Shown: positions 20,881-28,966 of the stretch, one piece after another
How positions within the stretch are numbered: position 1 is the stretch's first letter
How the letters are laid out: every line of letters starts with the position of its first letter
From: Saprospiraceae bacterium
Lineage (GTDB): Bacteria; Bacteroidota; Bacteroidia; Chitinophagales; Saprospiraceae
DNA length: 64,000 bases
Direction of reading: 5' to 3'
NCBI GenBank assembly: GCA_016715405.1
Contig: JADKAE010000028.1
Span: 6,057-70,056, forward strand
The notes under the pieces: model-generated
Database searches by the model: none
What the model saw: only the letters and a program-made list of their open reading frames with translations
What the model was told of the DNA's origin: nothing
Translations under genes and position numbers: made by a program

Positions 20881-21008
20881 TGCTGATGTGCTGATGTGCT
20901 GATGTGCTGATGTGCTGATGTGCTGATGTGCTGATGTGCTGATGTGCTGATGTGCTGATGTGCTGATGTGCTGATGTGCTGATGTGCTGATGTGCTGATG
21001 TGCTGATG
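20881..21008 (+). repeat. 16 perfect copies of TGCTGATG
   Basis: The 128-bp tract holds 16 identical 8-bp units with no variant and begins 2 bp after the stop codon at 20878. Perfect identity suggests recent expansion. It sits just left of heptad element D. Confidence 0.97.
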
Positions 21009-21025
21009 GAGAAATGAAGTTGCCA

Positions 21026-21146
21026 GTTCTCTGTTATCCGTTCTCGGTTGTCGGTTATCCGTTCATTATCTTTGCCATTTAAACTTTAACAGAGAACAGA
21101 GAACAGAGAACAGAGAACAGAGAACAGAGAACAGACAACCGACAAC
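21026..21146 (+). repeat. Composite heptad element, copy D
   Basis: Left arm: GTTCTCT, GTTATCC, GTTCTCG, GTTGTCG, GTTATCC, GTTCATT. Core: TTATCTTTGCCATTTAAAC plus TTTAAC. Right array: AGAGAAC x6, then AGACAAC and CGACAAC. The -7 motif is TATCTTTG. It lies between convergent genes. Confidence 0.93.
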
Positions 21147-21168
21147 CCAAAAAGCCTATTGAACTTGA

Positions 21169-21555
21169 TTACATGTATTTGCCGAAAAATGCTATTAGCT
21201 CTTTGCGCAGATCGTGGTAGATATCCTCAAAATTTTCCATTGCCTGTCGCTCTCTTACTTCTGGCGGAAACAACCTGCGGTCGATGGCAGTTGGGTTTTC
21301 AATGGCGCTATGTTCTAGCAATTCTTCTTTTCCTTTGATTGCTTCTTTCAGTCGGTGCATTTCGCTACGCTGTATCGTTAACCGGTTGGCAAGACTATCG
21401 CAGGTGGCCAATATTTCGGCACTGGTGTATTTGCCTGCAATTTCCAATAAACGCCTTTCGAGAAAAGCTAATTCATCTTTATAAAACGCCAACCGGTTGA
21501 TCCACTCGGTGTGATCAGCGTGTTGCTCGTAAATGTGTTGCTTGTTATGGTCCAT
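21169..21555 (-). CDS. Coiled-coil protein of unknown function
   Basis: 128 residues, no signal or membrane segment. Long amphipathic helices are evident (AFYKDELAFLERRLLEIAGKY, RSEMHRLKEAIKGKEELLEH), with a C-terminal HDLRKELIAFFGKYM. It looks like a small cytoplasmic coiled-coil protein. No family is recognised. Confidence 0.62.
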   Translation of the reverse strand: MDHNKQHIYEQHADHTEWINRLAFYKDELAFLERRLLEIAGKYTSAEILATCDSLANRLTIQRSEMHRLKEAIKGKEELLEHSAIENPTAIDRRLFPPEVRERQAMENFEDIYHDLRKELIAFFGKYM

Positions 21556-21643
21556 GGCCTTGCTATTTTTTTAACAAGGTAGGTGTATGCCCGGCTACCT
21601 ACATTGACGGATATCAATGCATGGGGTGATTTTTGTAGGATAA

Positions 21644-21700
21644 GGGTTGTGGGTTGTGGGTTGTAGGTTGTAGGTTGTGGGTTTGTGGGTTGTAGGTTGT
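21644..21700 (+). repeat. GGTTGTR heptad run
   Basis: Eight units (GGGTTGT x3, AGGTTGT x2, one 8-bp GGGTTTGT, GGGTTGT, AGGTTGT) lie 36 bp before the start of the C25-like protease. The rest of 21556-21735 shows nothing else. Confidence 0.88.
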
Positions 21701-21735
21701 TGTAGTTGATTATATTTACGAAAAAATCGTTCTTT

Positions 21736-23930
21736 ATGCGCCATCTATTACTCTATTTGGTCTCCAGTCTGATTTTGTTTTCTGAAGCTATAGCTCAAAG
21801 CCCTTTGGACAAAGCCATCGCGGTTGCGGTTACTACCAGTACCAATCCACCCGCGATTCAGCTCAGCTGGCCGGAGGTAGCCAATGCGCAGTATACGCTT
21901 CGCAAGCGGGTAAAGGGGACTGCCAACTGGACTACCATTTTTTCCAATAGCGCCAATACCAGCTATAACGACCCGGCAGTTTCGCTGGGAGTGTGTTACG
22001 AATACGGTATCGTTCGGTTCGGCACGGCGGCGCCGGCCAACGCCTACCTGCAGGCAGGCATCGACCTGCCGGTAGTGGATAACAGGGGAAAGCTATTGCT
22101 TATCGTAGACGAACAACTCTCGCCGCTATGGGACAAGGTGCAACGTCTGCGCGACGATATCAGCGCCGACGGCTGGCGGGTAGACCTATTGGTTGTGAAC
22201 CCCGATTCCGTGTCGGTGACGGATATAAAATCGCTCATCGTGGAGGCTTACAATGCTGCGCCAGACCAATTGAAGTCCGTATTTTTATTCGGCCGAATCC
22301 CCGTACCCTATTCCGGCAACATCTGCCCCGACGGCCACGGCGACCACTGCGGCGCCTGGCCCGCCGATGCCTACTACGGCGATATCAACGGCAACTGGAC
22401 GGACAACCTGATCAACACGACCTCCGCTTCGCGGCCGGAAAACCACAACGTGCCCGGCGACGGCAAATTCGACCAGTCCTCGATACCTTCCGCGCTTGAA
22501 CTGCAAGTCGGGCGAGTAAATTTCACCAAACTCAATCCGGCTACCTTCGGCGAAACCGGCCTCATGCCCCTTTACGAACGTTATCTCGATAAAAACCACG
22601 CTTTTCGCCACACGTTTTACCGCCCGCAAAAGCGCATGCTGGTCGATGACAACTTCGGCTATTTCAGCGGCGAGTCGTTTGCCTCCAACGGATGGAAAGC
22701 GGGTTTTAATTTATTGGGTGCAAACAACACCGTCGCCGGTGATTTCCAACAAGACACCGACGCCGACCCCATCCTCATGGGCTATGCCTGTGGCGGGGCT
22801 CTTACCAGAGCGCCGGAGGCGTGGGCAGCACTTCTTCGTTTGCTGCCGACAGCATCAAGGTAGTTTTTTCGATGCTGTTTGGAAGTTATCACGGCGACTG
22901 GGACAGCGACAACAACTTTATGATGGGTGCGCTGGCCAACAAAGGCGGCATCCTCACCTGCTCCTGGTCGGGGCGGCCCAACTGGTACTACCATCACCTC
23001 GGCATGGGCGAAAACATCGGCTACAGCGCCCGCGCCACCATCAACAACGGCCTCAGCGCCGAATACGCCGACGGGGGTTCCGGCAGCGGCGGGATCCATG
23101 TAGCTTTGCTGGGCGACCCCAGCCTGCGCTTGTTTTACCCCTCCCCTGCCGGCGAACTCAGCATAAGCCCCGGTTGCGAGAGTAACCTGCTGCAATGGGA
23201 GGTTTCTGCCGATACCGCCCTCCTCGGCTACCACGTCTACCGGCTGCAGGAAGGCCCCGACGCCGTCTGGGAACGCCTCACTTTTTCCCCTATCGCCGAC
23301 ACGCTATTCGCTGATGATTCCCCCGTGTTAAGCGCCCGCTACATGGTGCGCGCCGTCACCTTGGAGCAATCGCTGTCGGGCACGTATTACAACCAGAGTA
23401 CCGGCGCTATCAGCCCCATGATTGTACGCCCCGAACCGCTTGAAATCACTATAGCGGCCACCGACGAAACCAGCCCCGGCGCCAACGACGGCAGTGCGAC
23501 AGCCACCGTCAGCGGCGGCGTTGCTCCTTACGAGTTGTTGTGGAGCAACAACCAGACAGGCGATACTATTAGCGGACTGGGCCCAGGCTCGTATAGCGTA
23601 GTGGTAACCGACGCCAACGGGTGTACTTCAAATACATCGGTAACCGTTTCCACTGTTGTCGGTATAGGAGAACCGGCACTACCGGTCGTAGTGTCGATAT
23701 TTCCCAACCCTGCAGATGAAGAAGTGTGGATTCAGATCGAAGGAACGCCTGTCGGCTCTCATTTACGCATTTATAATTCCAATGGGCAACTAATGTGGAA
23801 TTGGGGGGAATTCCCAACTTCTGGACGATTGCGGGTACAAACAGGAGTGTGGCCGATGGGAAATTATGTTGCATTATTGGAAGTTGCGGGTAAAATCAGA
23901 GGGGTATCGGCTTTTGTAGTCAGTCGCTAG
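21736..23930 (+). CDS. Gingipain-like (C25) secreted protease with SprB-type repeat and T9SS sorting domain; frame broken at 22795-22798
   Basis: The corrected product has 731 residues. Signal peptide MRHLLLYLVSSLILFSEAIA (start ATG 21736) is followed by a fibronectin-like domain, then a C25-like region: DIKSLIVEAYNAAPDQLKSVFLFGRIPVPYSG, PADAYYGDINGNW and the Cys-containing YACGGGSYQSAG. A SprB-type repeat follows (GANDGSATATVSGGVAPYELLW) and a C-terminal sorting domain (SIFPNPADEEVWIQI). It should be secreted by T9SS and degrade protein outside the cell. The catalytic His is not certain. One G is missing in the G4 run within the Cys motif. It overlaps the convergent neighbour by 11 bp. Confidence 0.8.
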
Positions 23931-25031
23931 TTATTGAAAAATTATTCACTTTTTCAATCACCAGGCGAATATCGCTCAGCGACAATTTCTGGTTGACGGG
24001 CAATACGTAGTGGGTTTGGAGCAAATTCCAGGCGTTGGGATAATTTTCGCGTTGCTCATCGGGCACAAACCACCAATGGTCGGCATAGGCGGCGCCCCGG
24101 ATGCCGTATGTGGCCAAATACGCCATCAAAGCTTGCCGGTGGTCGGTTTTTATAGGAAATCCAATTAAGGGCATTTGGCCGAATTCGTCGGCGTATAACG
24201 GCGTAAGCAAGGGGTGATGCAACAATTGCCGGTAGGCGTCTACCTGGGCTATCCTTTTTCCGTTACATGCCGGTGGTCCGTGTAATCAAACAGCCACTTG
24301 CCTATTTGGGAAAAAGTATGCGGCCGGCTGCAATAGGCCATCAGCAGGCGATAAGACAGATTATAACACCAGTTGGCGCCGCGGGCAAGGAGTTCCAACC
24401 CGTCGAAATGCCCGGCATGCTGCGCCGCTGCGCCCAGGGTCAGCGAAGCCAGCCGGACGAGCAGGTACAAGCTGCGCAAGGGCGACCAGCTTTTGGGGCT
24501 TTCAAATTGGATGCCTTCTCGCAACGCGACCATCAGGCACCCATCGGTGACGCCCAGCAGCTTGGGCGGGGAAAACAGCAGCAAGTCGGCAGGGCTTTCG
24601 TATTGCGACAACCACGGTGAAAATGTGGTGTGCGCAAAATCCTCCACCAGCAGGCAATCGACGTGCAACAGGGATTTCATGCGGCGGGCATCGCGAATGA
24701 CGCCAAAGAGGTGGATGAGGACGGCTATGTCGGGCGTATGTGCCCGGACTTGTTGCGCTACCTGCTCAAAATCGGGGTTGCCATTTGAATCAAAATCATA
24801 ATAAACTATTTTCCAGTTCATTAACTGAAACGGGTAAATCACCCCTTCGGGTACCATGGCCGGCAATAACACGCAGCGGCGGGGAAAATCGCTTCCTCTC
24901 AGCAAGGCCAACAAGGCTTCCCGGACGCTTCCGAACCAGTGCAGCGAACGGGGGTCGTAGCGCTGTAAAACCGGCGGAATATGGCGCTCCCTGCTTATCT
25001 CCAGTACTCTCACATTGTCGAGTCGTCGCAT
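23920..25031 (-). CDS. DegT/DnrJ-like PLP-dependent enzyme; frame broken at 24255-24259
   Basis: The corrected product has 370 residues. Fold-type I PLP features are visible: CVLLPAMVPEGVIYPF, the cofactor Asp block LLVEDFAHT, and the likely Schiff-base Lys in LLFSPPKLLGV. The DegT/DnrJ group makes amino-sugars and related compounds. The C-terminal part (IGFPIKTDHRQALMAYLATYGI, HYVLPVNQKLSLSDI) is normal for the family. One A is missing from a run of five on the coding strand. The neighbouring lipoprotein gene is 7 bp upstream on the same strand. Confidence 0.8.
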
Positions 25032-25038
25032 GAAATAG

Positions 25039-25776
25039 CTATATGCCCTGCTGGTTAAAGATCTTGAGCACTTCGTAGTTTTGCGCCAACTCTTTCAGGC
25101 TGAGCTGTCCTTTAGCCCGGCAAGTCTTTGCATCATAAAACAGGGGCGGGTTGTCAAATTTGCGCTCTGTTCTAATCATGCAGGAGCTTTTGTGTACGAC
25201 TAAAACCAATACCTGGTTTTTCATTGTTTCTTCGCGAACGGCCAGGCCCGGTGAAAACCGCACTGTGCGGCCCGGTCCCAGCAAATTGCCTTCGTCTTTA
25301 GTATTGCCGAGAAAGGCCTGTTCGTTTTTCCAGCCGTAAAACATCCAGGTCATGGCGTCGACTATTTCCAGGTTTTGTTTGCCGGCTTTATAGAGTAATA
25401 TGGCCGGCAGCCTCGGGTTTTCTTCGGTTGAAATAATACGAATATCGGCGCTGAGAAACACATAGCCGCTATCGGGGGTTTCCGTCCTGGTATTGCCCGG
25501 ATAGCGGTCGAATTGCCAGCGTTTGCCGGCTTTGATTTCGCCGATTTGCAGGTTAAGCGATTGAATTTCTACTTGATTTACGGTTTTCAGCTGCTTCAAT
25601 CCTGCCCTGAAGATCGAGTCTGCCGCGCTTTCTGCCTGCAAGATGGCTGCAGAATCAATGGCCGGCGCTTGATCAATACGTTGGGTTGCAACCTGGCTGC
25701 CGGCAGGCTTTGGCTCTTGCTTACAAGCAGAGAAAAGTACCCGCGTGAGCAATGCGGTGTAAATGATATTATTCAT
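25039..25776 (-). CDS. Putative lipoprotein
   Basis: 245 residues from ATG 25776 (a TTG or ATG up to 25794 is possible). A short hydrophobic stretch ends LFSAC, a plausible lipobox, followed by KQEPKP. The mature part is mainly soluble (YVFLSADIRIISTEEN, VLVVHKSSCMI). I do not recognise the family. It precedes the PLP enzyme gene by 7 bp on the same strand, so the two are probably co-transcribed. Confidence 0.6.
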   Translation of the reverse strand: MNNIIYTALLTRVLFSACKQEPKPAGSQVATQRIDQAPAIDSAAILQAESAADSIFRAGLKQLKTVNQVEIQSLNLQIGEIKAGKRWQFDRYPGNTRTETPDSGYVFLSADIRIISTEENPRLPAILLYKAGKQNLEIVDAMTWMFYGWKNEQAFLGNTKDEGNLLGPGRTVRFSPGLAVREETMKNQVLVLVVHKSSCMIRTERKFDNPPLFYDAKTCRAKGQLSLKELAQNYEVLKIFNQQGI

Positions 25777-26004
25777 TATTAAAATATTATTCATTACTTA
25801 CCTAAACACATTTGTCGATAAACTGCTGTGCAATAAGCGGACGATTTCCCTCGTCTATCTTATAAATAGCTGTGGCGCCGTCCATTTTTGCACTTTTGTA
25901 GTCGAAAATGGCAATAAAGCTACACAGCATTTTCAGCTAATTACCGCTTAAATTCGTAAATTGTAGCAGCACAACTTCATTTTCAAAAAACAATTCCAAT
26001 CAAT

Positions 26005-27006
26005 ATGAGATTAACCAATTTTTCCCGATTACTAATCGTGGTACTCGTTGTAGCCGCCGCTTATTTCGGCTTCCGCATGTTGGCGCCGAAATTCCAGCAA
26101 TCGGCGGGTGATACCACTACTACCACCGAGCAAGAGGCCCAAACGCCGACGACAGCCGAAGAAGAAGAAACCGCGCCGGCGCCTTCCAATAACCGCCCCG
26201 CTGCGCGCACATTCGATTATACGCCCCCCGCACCTGTCAACGGCAAGCTAAAAGGCGTGGTCGAACTCGGCGCTTCGGGTTTCAACTCTTTTGTGATCCG
26301 TGTGGATAACAACAAAAACTGGGTGCTCGATAAGGCAGAATACGGCGTCAGCCTGGTGTATGAAAACATGGCTACAGAAGATGATGTGCGCATCGGTCTC
26401 AAGCAGTATATCTCCAAGATGCTCGACCGCGGCGTGAGCCCCAAAGATATCCACTTTGTGGTGAGCTCGGGCGCTGCAAAAGCGGAGTCGGTGGGTAAGA
26501 TCAAAGCCGGACTAAAATCGATGGGCTATGTGGTGAATACGGTGACGCCCGCCCAGGAAGGCAAGCTCGCCCTGCAATGCGTATTGCCCAGGGATTTTGA
26601 AGACAATGCGTTTGTAGTGGATATGGGCTCGGCCAATACGAAGATTTCCTGGATAGAAAACGGCAAGACCAATAGCATAGAGTCTTTTGGCTCAAAATAT
26701 TTTCAGAGCGAGATAAGCGATAATACGGTGTATAACGACGTGTCTCGCGCCATCATGAAAATACCCGCCGCCAATCGCCAGAACTGCTTTATTATCGGCG
26801 GTATTCCTTTCGAACTGGCCAAGCAATCGCGCCAGGGCAAGGAGCGCTTTACTGTGCTGGCCGAAGCCGGCGATTATACCGCCGACGGCGATAAGCAGAA
26901 GGCGGGCCTCAATATTTATAAGGCTATCGCCGATGCATCCGATTGCGATACTTTTGTGTTCGACTGGGATGCGAATTTTACGATAGGATTTTTGCTGTCG
27001 TTGTAA
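26005..27006 (+). CDS. Membrane-anchored actin/Ppx-fold protein
   Basis: 333 residues: an N-terminal helix (LLIVVLVVAAAYFGFRML) with basic residues before it, a Thr/Glu/Pro-rich linker (about 35-75), then a domain with two phosphate-loop-like motifs, VVELGASGFNSFVIRV and VVDMGSANTKISWI, plus FVVSSGAAKAES and a GGIPFELA loop. This pattern resembles the exopolyphosphatase/actin-like (ASKHA) fold. The positive-inside rule would place the domain in the periplasm, which is unusual for a nucleotide-binding fold. It is not a full Ppx/GppA. Function unknown. Confidence 0.62.
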   Translation: MRLTNFSRLLIVVLVVAAAYFGFRMLAPKFQQSAGDTTTTTEQEAQTPTTAEEEETAPAPSNNRPAARTFDYTPPAPVNGKLKGVVELGASGFNSFVIRVDNNKNWVLDKAEYGVSLVYENMATEDDVRIGLKQYISKMLDRGVSPKDIHFVVSSGAAKAESVGKIKAGLKSMGYVVNTVTPAQEGKLALQCVLPRDFEDNAFVVDMGSANTKISWIENGKTNSIESFGSKYFQSEISDNTVYNDVSRAIMKIPAANRQNCFIIGGIPFELAKQSRQGKERFTVLAEAGDYTADGDKQKAGLNIYKAIADASDCDTFVFDWDANFTIGFLLSL

Positions 27007-27010
27007 GTCC

Positions 27011-27045
27011 GTTGTCGGTTGTCGGTTATCGGTTGTCGGTTCTAA
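27011..27045 (+). repeat. GTTNTCN heptad run without core
   Basis: Five units in register: GTTGTCG, GTTGTCG, GTTATCG, GTTGTCG, GTTCTAA. It starts 4 bp after one stop codon, and the final unit supplies the stop codon (TAG on the minus strand) of the convergent beta-helix gene. Confidence 0.85.
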
Positions 27046-28553
27046 GGCAGAATGGATAGCTGATAACCGGCAACATCCCCCCCTACGTCCAATAGTAACA
27101 AATAGATTCCTGCCCTGCCCAACGCCAATTCCACTTCATGTTCACCGGGGGCAAGTTTTTCGTTATTGACTAACTGACGCACCAAACGCCCCTGCATATC
27201 GTATAATTTTAAAGACACTCGCTCCGTATTCGGCAATACAAACCGGACTCGTGCCGCGCCTTTGGTGGGATTTGGGTACACCCACAATCCATACTCCTGT
27301 AAAGTAGGTTTATTGGTATCCGACACGGGATTGGCCTCGGCCGCGCCGATAGAGGGTGGATTGGCATAACCCTGTCCGTAAAAATCCAATATCGTTCCGG
27401 CAGGGCCGATGCCGGCGCCGGCTGCCGGGCTTGCCGGTGGGATATGAAAATCATCTACGCCGGCATCCGCAAATAGCGGGTTTTGATTAAGCAACATATT
27501 GGGATCGGGGGTGGGAATGTCGGGGCCGCTCCAGTTGGGCAGGGCGCTGTTGTACCACAGGTTGTGTGAAAAGCTGAAAGTCTCCGGACGGGTATTGGGC
27601 CCGATATTGGTCTCTGTGCTGAGGTTGCGGTCGAGGTGCACGATATTATTTCGGAAGGTATTGTCGCCGCATTCCAGGAATCGGTCGGGGTCGACGGTTT
27701 CCTGGAGGATGCGGATCACCCAGTTTTCGGGGTTGTAGATGGTATTGTTTTCCACGCGCACATTCACCGCGCCGACGTAGGCCACGGCCGCCCAGGAGCC
27801 GACGATGATATTGCTGAACACGCGTATGTCGGCTGCTTCGAAGTGGGCGGTATCGGGTCGAAAAAAGGCTAGTCCGGTGCTGCCGCCGAGGTTGAGGGTG
27901 CGCTGGCCGCCGTCGCGGAAAAAATTGCGTTCGATCTGGATATCCTCGCAGCCGCCTTTGGCCTGGATAGCATTTGAGCCGAGATTTTCAAAATAACACG
28001 CCTGGATAAGCCCATGGTGGCAGCCTACCATATCGATGCCGCTGCCGCCGGCGGCGCCGTTTTGTATGGTGCAGCGCACGATCTGGAAGTCGTCAAGACC
28101 GGATAATTTGAGCAGGTCGTTATTACCCGTGGCGGCCATATCGCGGAAGGTACAATTTTCGAAGATAATATGATGTGCGGGTGTGTCGTACGAGCCGCCG
28201 TCGTCGGTATTAAAGCCATTACCGGTTTGCTGCTGAAAAATGAGTCCGCTGATATGCAGGTAGGCCGGGTCGCTCAACTGGATGGCATTGCCGCCGCCCT
28301 GAAATACGGCAGTTTCCCCCGGTGCGTTGCGGATGCTGATCCAGGCGTCGGGCTGGCCTTGCAGGTCGCCGAAAAACAGACCACCCGAATAGGTGCCAGC
28401 ATGGATCTGAATGGTATCGCCGGGTTCGACGGCGTTTACTGCCGCAGAGAGGTTAGGGTATGTTTGGCCTGGGCCTACGTGTAGGATGTTTTGAGCGGTT
28501 AATGCCGGGCAGGTAAAAGCAAAGCAAAGCGGGAGAAGTTGTTTTAGGCACAT
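27042..28553 (-). CDS. Secreted right-handed beta-helix protein with T9SS sorting domain
   Basis: 503 residues from ATG 28553. Signal peptide MCLKQLLPLCFAFTCPALTAQ, then a DUF1565-like start (LHVGPGQTYPNLSAAVNAVEPGDTIQIHAG) and parallel beta-helix repeats (IIFENCTFRDM, IQIERNFFRDGG, VRVENNTIYNPE), as in polysaccharide lyases and other carbohydrate-binding helices. A C-terminal sorting domain (GLWVYPNPTKGAARVRF) indicates T9SS export. Catalytic residues cannot be assigned. Confidence 0.85.
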   Translation of the reverse strand: MCLKQLLPLCFAFTCPALTAQNILHVGPGQTYPNLSAAVNAVEPGDTIQIHAGTYSGGLFFGDLQGQPDAWISIRNAPGETAVFQGGGNAIQLSDPAYLHISGLIFQQQTGNGFNTDDGGSYDTPAHHIIFENCTFRDMAATGNNDLLKLSGLDDFQIVRCTIQNGAAGGSGIDMVGCHHGLIQACYFENLGSNAIQAKGGCEDIQIERNFFRDGGQRTLNLGGSTGLAFFRPDTAHFEAADIRVFSNIIVGSWAAVAYVGAVNVRVENNTIYNPENWVIRILQETVDPDRFLECGDNTFRNNIVHLDRNLSTETNIGPNTRPETFSFSHNLWYNSALPNWSGPDIPTPDPNMLLNQNPLFADAGVDDFHIPPASPAAGAGIGPAGTILDFYGQGYANPPSIGAAEANPVSDTNKPTLQEYGLWVYPNPTKGAARVRFVLPNTERVSLKLYDMQGRLVRQLVNNEKLAPGEHEVELALGRAGIYLLLLDVGGDVAGYQLSILP

Positions 28554-28580
28554 AATCAATAGGGTTGAATGTGATATCAC

Positions 28581-28694
28581 TTATTCATTTTCTTCATTGA
28601 GATCTGACTCCAATTCCAACATTTCAAACTCGCCCAATATCTTCATCGAATCTTCGCTTACGAGTTCAGATTCTTTTGCCAGTTGTTCTTCCAT
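28581..28694 (-). CDS. Small acidic peptide, 37 residues, unknown
   Basis: An ATG with an A-rich leader (28694) opens a 37-codon frame: acidic, with eleven Glu, no Lys-rich or hydrophobic region, ending NEENE. It lies 27 bp upstream of the beta-helix gene on the same strand. It could be a leader peptide or precursor; no maturation enzyme is nearby. Coding status is uncertain. Confidence 0.4.
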   Translation of the reverse strand: MEEQLAKESELVSEDSMKILGEFEMLELESDLNEENE

Positions 28695-28756
28695 TAGAAG
28701 CTTTTTTTGTTGTTAATACTACTTTGTCACTTTAAACCCGGCATACCGCATATTAC

Positions 28757-28904
28757 GCTCCTCCGGAGCTTTTGGGATCTTTTTTATTGCTGGTTCTAAC
28801 AATATTTCGGCCCTCCGGGCCTCTTGAGATGCTCCAAAAGCCCCAGCGGGGCGTAGATATTGGTAGAAAATCATGCGCAAAGTGCATTATAGCCCCAGCG
28901 GGGT
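28757..28904. repeat. Cluster of four 13-nt mini-hairpins
   Basis: GCTCCTCCGGAGC (28757), GGCCCTCCGGGCC (28809), GCCCCAGCGGGGC (28840) and GCCCCAGCGGGGT (28892) each form a 5-bp stem with a 3-nt loop. The last two belong to a GCCCCAGCGGGGC word that I recall as dispersed in Bacteroidota. This is the main content of the 28695-28966 gap. Confidence 0.75.
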
Positions 28905-28966
28905 GCAATGTGTACACGTGATAAATAAAAAATTCTAAAGTAACAAAGTAAAATTAATTATAATAA

